Below the pieces are notes generated by a model. That model was not told where the DNA came from, searched no databases, and saw only the letters and a list, made by a program, of their open reading frames with translations. From positions 1,674,001 to 1,738,000 of the forward strand of contig CP154437.1 in assembly GCA_039516895.1 (NCBI GenBank): 64,000 bases of DNA, in the 5' to 3' direction. Shown in pieces: positions 49,307 through 57,046 of the stretch (the stretch's first letter is position 1; every line of letters starts with the position of its first letter). This DNA comes from Campylobacter coli. Lineage in GTDB: Bacteria > Campylobacterota > Campylobacteria > Campylobacterales > Campylobacteraceae. The translations under genes were made by a program, and so were the position numbers.

Positions 49307-50377
49307 TTGAAAGAACTCATTAATATCTTAGACTTTTTACCTGAAGAATTGGAAGAAAAAATCAAGCCTATGTTTCGCGTGAAACAAATTTATCAATGGA
49401 TATATCAAAAGTATGCAAATAATTTTTCCGATATGTCAAGTCTACCAAAAGATTTGCGTTTAGAACTTGCGCAAACTTACCATTTCGCTCCTCTTAAATG
49501 CGTTAAAAATGAACAAAGCAAAGATGGAAGTATCAAATATCTTTTTGAACTTATCGATGGCTTAAGGATAGAAAGTGTACTTTTGCCTATGAAAGAAGAA
49601 CAATTTGACGATGAAGGTAAAAGAATTTCACATACAAGATATACCATTTGTGTTTCCTCTCAAGTAGGTTGTAAAAGTGGCTGTAGTTTTTGTCTTACTG
49701 CCAAAGGGGGTTTAAAAAGAAATTTGAGTGCAGGAGAGATAGTCGGACAAATTTTGTGGATCAAAAAACAAAATAATATCCCCTATGAGCGTCGTGTCAA
49801 TATAGTCTATATGGGCATGGGGGAACCTCTTGACAATCTTAAAAATGTTTCCAAGGCGGTTAAAATTCTCTCTCAAAATGATGGACTTGCTATCAGCCCT
49901 CGTAGACAAACTATAAGTACAAGCGGCTTAGCAAAACAAATCAAAGAACTAGGCGAAATGAATTTAGGCGTTTTACTTGCTATCTCCCTTCACGCAGTCA
50001 ATGACGAACTCCGAACCGAACTCATGCCTATAAATAAAGCTTATAATATAGCTGCGATTATGGATGCTGTGCGCGCTTTTCCTATAGATCAAAGAAAAAG
50101 AGTAATGTTTGAATATTTACTCATCGATGGCATCAACGACAAAATTGAACATGCAAAAGAGCTAGTCAAACTTTTAAATGGTATAAAAGCCAAAGTGAAT
50201 TTGATACTTTTCAATCCTCATGAGGGCAGTATTTATCATCGTCCTAAACTTGAAAATGCGATCAAATTTCAAGATTTATTAAGTGCTAAAGGAGTAACTT
50301 GCACCATAAGAGAAAGCAAGGGACTTGATATTTCAGCAGCTTGTGGACAACTCAAAGAAAGGGCGAAAGAATTATGA
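49307..50377 (+). CDS. rlmN: Dual-specificity 23S rRNA/tRNA adenine-2-methyltransferase RlmN, TTG start
   Basis: A 356-residue radical-SAM methyltransferase. The motif CKSGCSFC gives the CxxxCxxC cluster ligands; [13 protein letters not shown] and the C-terminal [18 protein letters not shown] with the second catalytic Cys fit RlmN. It methylates A2503 of 23S rRNA and A37 of some tRNAs. The initiation codon is TTG, supported by AAAGGAAAG eight bases upstream and by the family N-terminus starting right there ([15 protein letters not shown] frame). Confidence 0.95.
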   Translation: MKELINILDFLPEELEEKIKPMFRVKQIYQWIYQKYANNFSDMSSLPKDLRLELAQTYHFAPLKCVKNEQSKDGSIKYLFELIDGLRIESVLLPMKEEQFDDEGKRISHTRYTICVSSQVGCKSGCSFCLTAKGGLKRNLSAGEIVGQILWIKKQNNIPYERRVNIVYMGMGEPLDNLKNVSKAVKILSQNDGLAISPRRQTISTSGLAKQIKELGEMNLGVLLAISLHAVNDELRTELMPINKAYNIAAIMDAVRAFPIDQRKRVMFEYLLIDGINDKIEHAKELVKLLNGIKAKVNLILFNPHEGSIYHRPKLENAIKFQDLLSAKGVTCTIRESKGLDISAACGQLKERAKEL

Positions 50378-50478
50378 CAGCTTTAGATATTTTTCAAATC
50401 ATTTTTATATTTGTCGTTGTATTGATAGGTTTTGCGGGTATGATTTGGGTGATTTCTAAAGATAAAAGTAATCGCTAA
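50374..50478 (+). CDS. 34-residue single-helix membrane peptide (Cj1714-like)
   Basis: The ATG overlaps the rlmN stop as ATGA. The peptide opens [18 protein letters not shown] and ends with a basic tail (SKDKSNR). It has one transmembrane helix over residues 6-27. It lies in a location where C. jejuni has a small annotated gene (Cj1714, from memory). Coupling to rlmN translation makes expression likely. Function unknown. Confidence 0.6.
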   Translation: MTALDIFQIIFIFVVVLIGFAGMIWVISKDKSNR

Positions 50479-50918
50479 TTGAATAAATCTTTTATTGAAA
50501 TTTTAAGATATTTAAATTTATAAATAAAACGATGTGCGCTTTGATAAATTTAAATATCAATCAAATTATAATTTTATGATACTATACTCTTATCAAAAGT
50601 CTATTTTAAGTTAATTTTCTAATAACAAATTCCCCTTGTGTCTTTAAATTTGATTATTTTTTTGATTATTTCGAGATAAATTTTTAAACATTAATCTTTA
50701 AAATACAATAATCAAATTCCTATCTTTTATAAAATATACCTTATCTCAAAAAACCATCTCTTCGAACAAATTTTATTTTTCAAGCCATATAAAAGATACA
50801 CAAATTTAAATGCTAAAATTTAGAATAGAGATTAAATTCTAAAACAAATTCATAGATTTAAAACCATTGAGCTAAAATTTATAATTTTTGAGGATTTTTC
50901 TAAAAGAAGTTTTGGAAA
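50479..50918. other. AT-rich intergenic stretch, no gene seen
   Basis: About 440 bases between the 34-residue peptide gene and tRNA-Met. It is over 75% A+T by eye, with several short T runs (one a direct repeat of TTTTTTGATTA). I find no ORF with a ribosome-binding site and no tRNA. It may hold a decayed gene or untranslated RNA. In C. jejuni, a further small gene lies near here, from memory. Confidence 0.5.
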
Positions 50919-50995
50919 TGGTGTCAAGGGGGAGACTTGAACTCCCGACCTCCGGCTTATGAGACCAGCGCTCTAACCAGCTGAGCTACCCTGAC
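50919..50995 (-). tRNA. tRNA-Met (anticodon CAT), elongator type
   Basis: A 77-base tRNA with acceptor GTCAGGG pairing with CCTTGAC, loop CTCATAA, and encoded CCA. The G1-C72 pair excludes the initiator, which has a mismatch there. It could be the Ile-type CAT tRNA modified to lysidine; the elongator Met call is the more likely. Confidence 0.85.
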
Positions 50996-51080
50996 ATAAT
51001 AAATCTTTAAAGATCATTTTACAAAATGAAAATGTAATTATACTCTTTTTTACTAAAATTTTATTTAAAGCTTTTTTAGA

Positions 51081-51086
51081 TATAAT
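51081..51086 (+). promoter_or_regulatory. -10 box of tRNA-Ser
   Basis: TTTTTTAGATATAAT, with a perfect TATAAT, ends 15 bases before the tRNA 5' end. Confidence 0.6.
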
Positions 51087-51100
51087 TTAATTTTTAATTA

Positions 51101-51187
51101 GACAGGTGTCCGAGCGGTTGAAGGAGCACGCCTGGAACGCGTGTAAAGCGCAAGCTTTCGAGGGTTCGAATCCCTTCCTGTCTGCCA
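51101..51187 (+). tRNA. tRNA-Ser (anticodon GGA)
   Basis: An 87-base class II tRNA with a long variable arm, acceptor GACAGGT, anticodon GGA, and encoded CCA. It lies just upstream of the GT90-type gene, so it is one border of an accessory insertion. Confidence 0.95.
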
Positions 51188-51285
51188 TTATTAAATTTAA
51201 TATTAAATATTATTATTTTATTAAAATTTCTTAACTGCTTAATAATCATTAATATTTTTGGTAAAATATTATAAATTCTTTATTT

Positions 51286-52263
51286 ATGGATCTCATAATG
51301 TTACAATCAAGATTATTTATGAATTTAAAAGGCATTGGAATATCTTTTGTACCAAGATATTTTTTTCAAACAAATTTACATAAAATTTTCAATAAAATTT
51401 TAAAATACAATGTCAAAGAATTAGAAGAAATACAAACTCGGGTTAAGTATTACAATCAAATAAATGATTTTTTTACATTAACAGAAAAGGAAAAAATAGG
51501 AAAATTTCCTTTTAAAAATACCTCTTATGCTTTTGATGCTTATGAAATTAGCAAATACTTTAACGATGATTTTTTATGGAATAAAAAATTTGGTGATATA
51601 AAATATACTTTTAAAGAGCCAACCATTTGTAAATCAAGACCTCTAGAGAATAATGCAAACAATATTTTATTAAAACTTGATAAAAATAGGCATTTTTGTT
51701 TTTTAAAAGACAATATAAATTATGAAAATAAAAGAAACATAGCAATTTTTAGAGGCGCTGCATATCAAAAACATAGAAAAGAATTTTTTCATTCTTATTT
51801 TAATAAACCATTTTGCGACTTAGAAGATACTTCAAAGCAATTGAGTCAATGGAAAAAAAACTTTTTAAGTAAAAAAGAACAAATGAAATATAAATTTATA
51901 ATCTCTTTAGAAGGCAACGATGTAGCAAGCAATTTAAAATGGGTAATGAATTCCAATTCTTTAGTCTTAGCCCCAAAAATAACTTGCGAAACTTGGTTCA
52001 TGGAAGGGACTTTAAAACCAAATTATCATTTTGCTTTAATTGATAACGATAACCTAGCTACGGTAATCGAATATTTTAACAACCATCCAAAAGATGCGCT
52101 AGAAATTATTAATAATGCTCATCAATATATCAAGAAATTCTTAGATAAGAAAAAAGAATTTTATATAGGGATTTTAGTTTTGACTAAATATTTTTACTAT
52201 TCTGGGCAACTCGATCTTAACAAAGATGAATGTGAAAGAGAAATTTTAGAATTAATCAAATAG
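51286..52263 (+). CDS. GT90/CAP10-type glycosyltransferase
   Basis: A 325-residue protein without signal peptide or clear membrane helix. The C-terminal half carries family-90 (LpsA/CAP10) features: AIFRGAAYQKHRKEFF, the KYKFIISLEGNDVASNLKWVMNSNS donor-site segment, and ETWFMEGTLKPNYHFALID. Bacterial members add sugar to lipooligosaccharide. The start is uncertain: ATG at 51286 or, after a GGA, at 51298. It stands alone between tRNA-Ser and tRNA-Ala, outside any LOS or capsule cluster, which makes it an orphan gene, perhaps acquired. Confidence 0.75.
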   Translation: MDLIMLQSRLFMNLKGIGISFVPRYFFQTNLHKIFNKILKYNVKELEEIQTRVKYYNQINDFFTLTEKEKIGKFPFKNTSYAFDAYEISKYFNDDFLWNKKFGDIKYTFKEPTICKSRPLENNANNILLKLDKNRHFCFLKDNINYENKRNIAIFRGAAYQKHRKEFFHSYFNKPFCDLEDTSKQLSQWKKNFLSKKEQMKYKFIISLEGNDVASNLKWVMNSNSLVLAPKITCETWFMEGTLKPNYHFALIDNDNLATVIEYFNNHPKDALEIINNAHQYIKKFLDKKKEFYIGILVLTKYFYYSGQLDLNKDECEREILELIK

Positions 52264-52374
52264 TTTAAATTCTTTTAACCGATTCTTATCTTCATGTCTT
52301 AAATTCTTATAGTTCTTTGCTTCTAAATCGTGATTTTAACTTTGGTTTTCAGCCAAAAAAAAGTAATATTGCGC

Positions 52375-52380
52375 TAGAAT
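52375..52380 (+). promoter_or_regulatory. -10 box of the tRNA-Ala/tRNA-Val pair
   Basis: TAGAAT preceded by TTGCGC lies 16 bases before tRNA-Ala. It is the only -10-like box there. Confidence 0.4.
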
Positions 52381-52396
52381 TTTAACACAACTCTAA

Positions 52397-52472
52397 GGGG
52401 CATTAGCTCAGCTGGGAGAGCACAACGCTGGCAGCGTTGGGGTCAGCGGTTCGAACCCGCTATGCTCCACCA
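52397..52472 (+). tRNA. tRNA-Ala (anticodon GGC)
   Basis: A 76-base tRNA with acceptor GGGGCAT pairing with ATGCTCC, anticodon GGC, and encoded CCA. It reads GCC/GCU codons and is one base from tRNA-Val. Confidence 0.95.
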
Positions 52473-52473
52473 T

Positions 52474-52549
52474 GGTTCCGTAGCTCAGTTGGTAGAGCAC
52501 TACCTTGACATGGTAGTGGTCGTTGGTTCAAGTCCAATCGGAGCCACCA
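52474..52549 (+). tRNA. tRNA-Val (anticodon GAC)
   Basis: A 76-base tRNA with acceptor GGTTCCG pairing with CGGAGCC, anticodon GAC, and encoded CCA. It ends only four bases before the stop codon of the converging ergothionase-like gene, so the operon is inserted directly against it. Confidence 0.95.
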
Positions 52550-52553
52550 TTTT

Positions 52554-54176
52554 TCAATGATTTAAAAAATCATAACCCTTTTCTAATTCTATACTATAAA
52601 TTCTATCTTCCTTAAAAAAAGGAACGATTTTTCTATAAGCTGTGTAAATATTTTTAGAACATTTTCCTAAAGCAAAAAGAGAGTCTGATTCTTTTCTCAA
52701 ATCAATAGCTTGAGTAGCATACATTAATTCAAAACTTTGTAAATAAATTAGGCTTTTTAAAATACCTGATAAGTTTAAAATACTAAGATTACTAAAAGTA
52801 GCCATATCTTCCACATTTCCTGCTAAAGAAACGCTTTTGACACTTTGAGCTTGGCTTAAATTTTTAATATTCTCATTTAAAACAACTATAGGTTTTTCAA
52901 TAGCTCCAAAACCATGACCCTTATTATCTGGATGGATCAAAAATTTTGGAAGTTTCGTAAATTGAGGATCGCTAAAACGTAATAAGCTTTGAGTAATGTT
53001 TTCAGCTAATCTTGCAAGAGCTAAATTTAAATTTTCTACTCTAGCACTTATAGGCAAGTATTCAAAATTTGCACTAGGTATTATAGCCTGATCTTTATTG
53101 ATAAAGTGATTATCCATGCTTAATTTGTCGCTTTTATTTGCCTTAATCAAAACCAAAGGATTATCATCACTATGGTTGATAGCAATAAGCAAATCTTGTT
53201 TTAATTCCCTTAAAGAATTTTTTGCTTGTGCTATAGCATAAATTTGAGTCCTAAAAGACAGAGGATCTTGCAAAGCTCTATCTGGATGATCTTTTAACAA
53301 ATAGCTTCCCTCTAAACAAGCATTAAGCGTCTTTGAGCTTTCTGTAATATATTCAAAACCCCTTGCTTTAAGAGCAAGTTCGCTAAAAGGAGCTATATTT
53401 CCATTAAAACCTTCAAGCATAAGAATATAAAGCTTATCTTGCCAAGAAAGAATTTTTTCAAGCTTTTCAAGTTCTAGTACAAGATAAGCATTCATTAAAG
53501 TATTGTTAGAAAGTATAGATAAAAAATCTTTTGCCACTGGCTCTAAAGGCTTTAACTTGGCCAATTTTAAAACCTCGCCACTATTCATAATTTTACCCTT
53601 ATACCATACCTTATATTCGCCCATCATTGCTAGGCCTATATGAGCTGCTAGAGTGATATCAGCTTCTCCAACACTACCAAAACTAGGTACTACTGGAGTA
53701 ATGTTTAAGTTTAAAAACTCTACATATCTTTTAGCCAAATCAGGGCTAATACCTGCTTGTCCTTTTGTAGCAGTATAAAGTCTTTGTAGCATAGCCATTC
53801 TAACTATCTTAGGATCTAAAGGTTCTCCCAGACCCAAGGCATGAGCTCGTAGAGAAATTTTATTAAATTGCTTAGAAAGTTTTATTAAATCTTCATCTAT
53901 AGTTTTTTGTCCATTTTTGATATTAAATACAGCTCTGTCTTTATTCCAACCTACTCCCACAGAAAGACCATAAATATTTTTACCCTCTAAAACAGCATCT
54001 AAAAGCACTTTAAATCCTGCCTCAATATTGCTTAAAGCTAAAGGACTTAACTCTACTTTACCTCCTTGAGCAACAAAAGCTAGATCTTCTAAACTCAAAT
54101 CCTTATTAGGACTAAGAATCAAACTTTTAGCCAAAATAAAACCTGGCAACACCATAAATAAAAATAATTTTTTCAT
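52554..54176 (-). CDS. Exported MIO-less HutH-like lyase, probable ergothionase
   Basis: A 540-residue aromatic-amino-acid-lyase fold. A signal peptide (MKKLFLFMVLPGFILA, cleavage near Ala16) predicts a periplasmic enzyme, which is unusual. HutH residues Tyr69 (YGLSVGVG), His112 (AHALGLGEPLD) and Arg309 (PLSFRT) are conserved, but the Ala-Ser-Gly that forms the MIO cofactor is missing: the site reads GSVGEADI (167-174), one residue shorter. Histidase activity is thus unlikely. Ergothionase, which splits ergothioneine into trimethylamine and thiourocanate, is a known HutH relative that works without MIO, and the neighbours fit. The ATG directly follows the transporter stop (TAGATG) after AAAGGAG. 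Substrate is inferred. Confidence 0.7.
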   Translation of the reverse strand: MKKLFLFMVLPGFILAKSLILSPNKDLSLEDLAFVAQGGKVELSPLALSNIEAGFKVLLDAVLEGKNIYGLSVGVGWNKDRAVFNIKNGQKTIDEDLIKLSKQFNKISLRAHALGLGEPLDPKIVRMAMLQRLYTATKGQAGISPDLAKRYVEFLNLNITPVVPSFGSVGEADITLAAHIGLAMMGEYKVWYKGKIMNSGEVLKLAKLKPLEPVAKDFLSILSNNTLMNAYLVLELEKLEKILSWQDKLYILMLEGFNGNIAPFSELALKARGFEYITESSKTLNACLEGSYLLKDHPDRALQDPLSFRTQIYAIAQAKNSLRELKQDLLIAINHSDDNPLVLIKANKSDKLSMDNHFINKDQAIIPSANFEYLPISARVENLNLALARLAENITQSLLRFSDPQFTKLPKFLIHPDNKGHGFGAIEKPIVVLNENIKNLSQAQSVKSVSLAGNVEDMATFSNLSILNLSGILKSLIYLQSFELMYATQAIDLRKESDSLFALGKCSKNIYTAYRKIVPFFKEDRIYSIELEKGYDFLNH

Positions 54177-55439
54177 CTATTCTCCTTTATCTCTTTTCAT
54201 AAAATAAGCTCCTATAAAAGCAAAAATACAAGCAAGTAAAACCCAATAAGCTGGAGCAAAAATATTAAAAGCAACCAAATAATTAACAATAGCAGGAGTA
54301 AATCCTGCGAAAAAAATAGCAGCTATATTATAAGATATAGCCAAAGCCGAACTTCTAATAAAAGTTGGATAATAAGTTGCTAAGATAGAAGGAGCTATAC
54401 CTGCAAATATACTTACTAAAATACAAAGCAAAATATGACTTATAAATAAAACATAAAAATTTGTATATAAAAATAAAACATAAAGAACCAAAAAAGGTAC
54501 ACTAGCTAGTAAAACAATGCTTAAAAATAGCATTTTATAAACCCCAATTTTTTGAGCTATTCTTGCAAAAACAATACAACCGCCCACTAAGAAAATATTG
54601 CCTATAAAAGAAGCCCAAAAACTTTGATTTTGAGTAAAATTTAAACCAATATTATGATTTACATAATAAGTTGGCATATAGATAATGAAAGTATAAACAC
54701 AACTTGTCCATAAAATACTAAATAAAATACCCATAATAATTTTAAAGCAATAACCCTGGAAAATAACTTTTAAAGGGCTATGATAGTTATTTTGATTTAA
54801 ATTTTTAAACTCAGGAGTCTCATCTAGAGTATTTCTTATGTAAAAACCCACAGGAACAATAAGCAAACCAAATAAAAAAGCAAAACGCCAAGCATAATCT
54901 AAAATTTGACTTTCTGTAAAAAAGGTGGTTAAAAAAATTCCCATCAAAGCCGCAAGTATATTACTCATACCCATCGAAGCTTGTAAAAAAGAAGCATAAA
55001 ATATTTTTTTATTTTCTGGAGCATGTTCTATCAAAAAGGCTGCTGCCCCTCCAATTTCTCCTCCTGTGGAAAAACCCTGAAATAATCTTGCAATAAGCAA
55101 TAAAATAGGGGCAAAAATCCCTATATAAGAAATAGGAGGAGTTACAAAGATAATAAAAGTACCTATAGCCATCATTGCTATGGTAAGAGTTATAGCAGCC
55201 TTTCTACCCATTTTATCCCCATAAGCTCCTATAATAATAGCCCCCAAAGGCCTTGCTAAAAAACCTGCTCCAAAAAGTATAAAGGTATTGATTAAAGCAC
55301 TTGAAGCATCATTATCAATAAAAAAATTTTTTGAAATATAAGTTGCAAAAAAAGCAAATACGCTAAAATCATACCATTCAAGAGCGTTACCTATCCCAGC
55401 TGCCGCTATGGCTTTAAATCCACTTTGTTTTTTGGCCAT
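54177..55439 (-). CDS. MFS transporter, metabolite:H+ symporter type, probable thiourocanate/ergothioneine uptake
   Basis: A 420-residue protein with 12 hydrophobic segments. It starts in the MHS-family manner (GIGNALEWYDFSVFAFFATY) and has the loop GAYGDKMGRKAA between helices 2 and 3 and FQGFSTGGEIGGAAAFLIEHAP in helix 4-5, as in the proline/betaine and alpha-ketoglutarate symporters. Placed in the operon between the hydratase-like and the exported lyase-like genes, it most probably brings the lyase product or the whole substrate across the inner membrane. It is one base downstream of the hydratase gene with its own GGAG. Confidence 0.82.
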   Translation of the reverse strand: MAKKQSGFKAIAAAGIGNALEWYDFSVFAFFATYISKNFFIDNDASSALINTFILFGAGFLARPLGAIIIGAYGDKMGRKAAITLTIAMMAIGTFIIFVTPPISYIGIFAPILLLIARLFQGFSTGGEIGGAAAFLIEHAPENKKIFYASFLQASMGMSNILAALMGIFLTTFFTESQILDYAWRFAFLFGLLIVPVGFYIRNTLDETPEFKNLNQNNYHSPLKVIFQGYCFKIIMGILFSILWTSCVYTFIIYMPTYYVNHNIGLNFTQNQSFWASFIGNIFLVGGCIVFARIAQKIGVYKMLFLSIVLLASVPFLVLYVLFLYTNFYVLFISHILLCILVSIFAGIAPSILATYYPTFIRSSALAISYNIAAIFFAGFTPAIVNYLVAFNIFAPAYWVLLACIFAFIGAYFMKRDKGE

Positions 55440-55440
55440 T

Positions 55441-57045
55441 TTAACTCCATAAATAATTTAATTTATGCCTTATAACGCTTTCTTTAGCTAATTCATAACC
55501 TGCATCTGCATATCTAAAAATCCCACTTGCAGTGTCATTATCCATAGTATTTTTAATTCTCTCACTAGCTTCTTCACTGCCATCTGCTATGATAGTTACT
55601 CCAGCTGAAGTCATAAAGCCACTATATCCTCCACCACCTGAATGAATAGCTACCAAATCAGCTCCACTTGAACTTGTAATTAGAGCATTCAGCAAAGGCC
55701 AATCGCTAATTGCATCGCTACCATCTTTCATATTCTGAGTCATAATATGAGGATGAGCCATAGCTCCTGCATCCAGATGATCTCTAGTAAAAGCTATAGG
55801 CGCTTTAAGTTTTTTATTTTTAACCAAATCATTGACTTCTAAGGCAAGTTTGCTTCTTTGTCCATGACCCAACCATGCAATACGCGCAGGCAAACCTTCA
55901 AAGGGAATATGTTTAGAAGCAAGCTTTATCCAATTCACTATTCTCTCATCATTTTTAAATTTATCTAATAAAAGTCTATCAATAAAATGAATATCTTCTT
56001 CATCTCCGCTTAAAGCGACCCAACGAAAAGGTCCTATGCCTTGACAAAATAAATCCCTTAAAAAAGCTTCTGTAAATATAGGAATATCAAAAGCATTCTC
56101 AACACCTGATTTTTTAGCCTGAGTACGGATCAAATTCCCATTATCAAAAACCACGCTACCGCGTTTTTGAAATTCAAGCATAGCCAAAACATGTCTTTTT
56201 ATGCAAGCTAAATTTTGAGCTTCAAGCTCTTTAGGATTTTGTTCTCTTAGTTTTTGAATTTCATCCAAACTATAACCATAGGGAATATAGCCATAGATTA
56301 AATCATGTGCACTTGTTTGATCTGTTACTATATCAGGAATGATACCTTTTTTTAATATAGCAGGATAAGCTTCACTAGCATTTGCTAATAAACCCACAGA
56401 TAAAGCCTCTCCTTTTTCTTTAGCCTCTAAAACCGCATCTAAAGCCTCTTGTAAATTTGTAAAATATTTTTGCAAATAACCATTATTTGTCCTTTTTATG
56501 AGCTTAGTCTCATCACAATCTATCAATAAGGTTGCAGCTTGAGCCATAAAACCTGCAAGACCTTGAGATCCACCCATTCCACCACATCCCGCTGTAAGGA
56601 TAAAGCGATGCTTAAGAGTATTATTAAAATACTTTCTTGCTATTTGCATAAAAATTTCATAAGTTCCTTGTATAACTCCTTGAGAGCCTATATATTGCCA
56701 ATCTCCAGCAGTTAACCCTCCCCAACAAATCAAATTCTTTTTTTCAAGTTCATAAAAATAGTGCGCATGAGCCCATTGACCCAATATATTACAATTTGCC
56801 ATTAACACCAAGGGGGCATTTTTATGTGTTTTTATAATGCCTATGGGTTTACCACTTTGTATAATCAAACTTTCATCTTCTTGCAAATTTTCTAAAGCTT
56901 TTGTAATAATTTTATAAGATTTTTCATCCCTACAAGCTTTTCCTAAAGCAGCATAAACAATATAGTTTGCCCTATCTTCTGCAACAGCTAGAACGTTTTC
57001 TAACATTCTAAGTAAACCCTCAGCCCTCCAAGATTTTGCTCTCAT
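55441..57045 (-). CDS. Urocanase-like hydratase, probable thiourocanate hydratase
   Basis: A 534-residue member of the NAD+-dependent urocanase family. NAD-site GCGGMGGSQ (153-161), IGSQGVIQGTYE (119-130), TDQTSAHD, CQGIGPFRWVALSGDEEDI and DGSDAISDWPLLNAL are conserved. Departures from histidine-pathway HutU: Ala390 replaces the conserved Cys in GLPARICW; the C-terminal HHGGGVGMG segment reads IHSGGGGYSG; and the first 20-25 residues of HutU are lacking although AGGAGT fixes the ATG. These changes suggest a different substrate. Thiourocanate, the product of ergothionase, is the natural candidate. It is one base from the DUF917 gene. Confidence 0.72.
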   Translation of the reverse strand: MRAKSWRAEGLLRMLENVLAVAEDRANYIVYAALGKACRDEKSYKIITKALENLQEDESLIIQSGKPIGIIKTHKNAPLVLMANCNILGQWAHAHYFYELEKKNLICWGGLTAGDWQYIGSQGVIQGTYEIFMQIARKYFNNTLKHRFILTAGCGGMGGSQGLAGFMAQAATLLIDCDETKLIKRTNNGYLQKYFTNLQEALDAVLEAKEKGEALSVGLLANASEAYPAILKKGIIPDIVTDQTSAHDLIYGYIPYGYSLDEIQKLREQNPKELEAQNLACIKRHVLAMLEFQKRGSVVFDNGNLIRTQAKKSGVENAFDIPIFTEAFLRDLFCQGIGPFRWVALSGDEEDIHFIDRLLLDKFKNDERIVNWIKLASKHIPFEGLPARIAWLGHGQRSKLALEVNDLVKNKKLKAPIAFTRDHLDAGAMAHPHIMTQNMKDGSDAISDWPLLNALITSSSGADLVAIHSGGGGYSGFMTSAGVTIIADGSEEASERIKNTMDNDTASGIFRYADAGYELAKESVIRHKLNYLWS

Positions 57046-57046
57046 A

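Noticed and set aside
52554-57045. Ordinary histidine-utilisation (hutH, hutU) annotation
   Set aside because: The HutH-like protein lacks the MIO triad and has a signal peptide, the HutU-like protein lacks the conserved Cys, and hutI/hutG are missing while a DUF917 protein is present.
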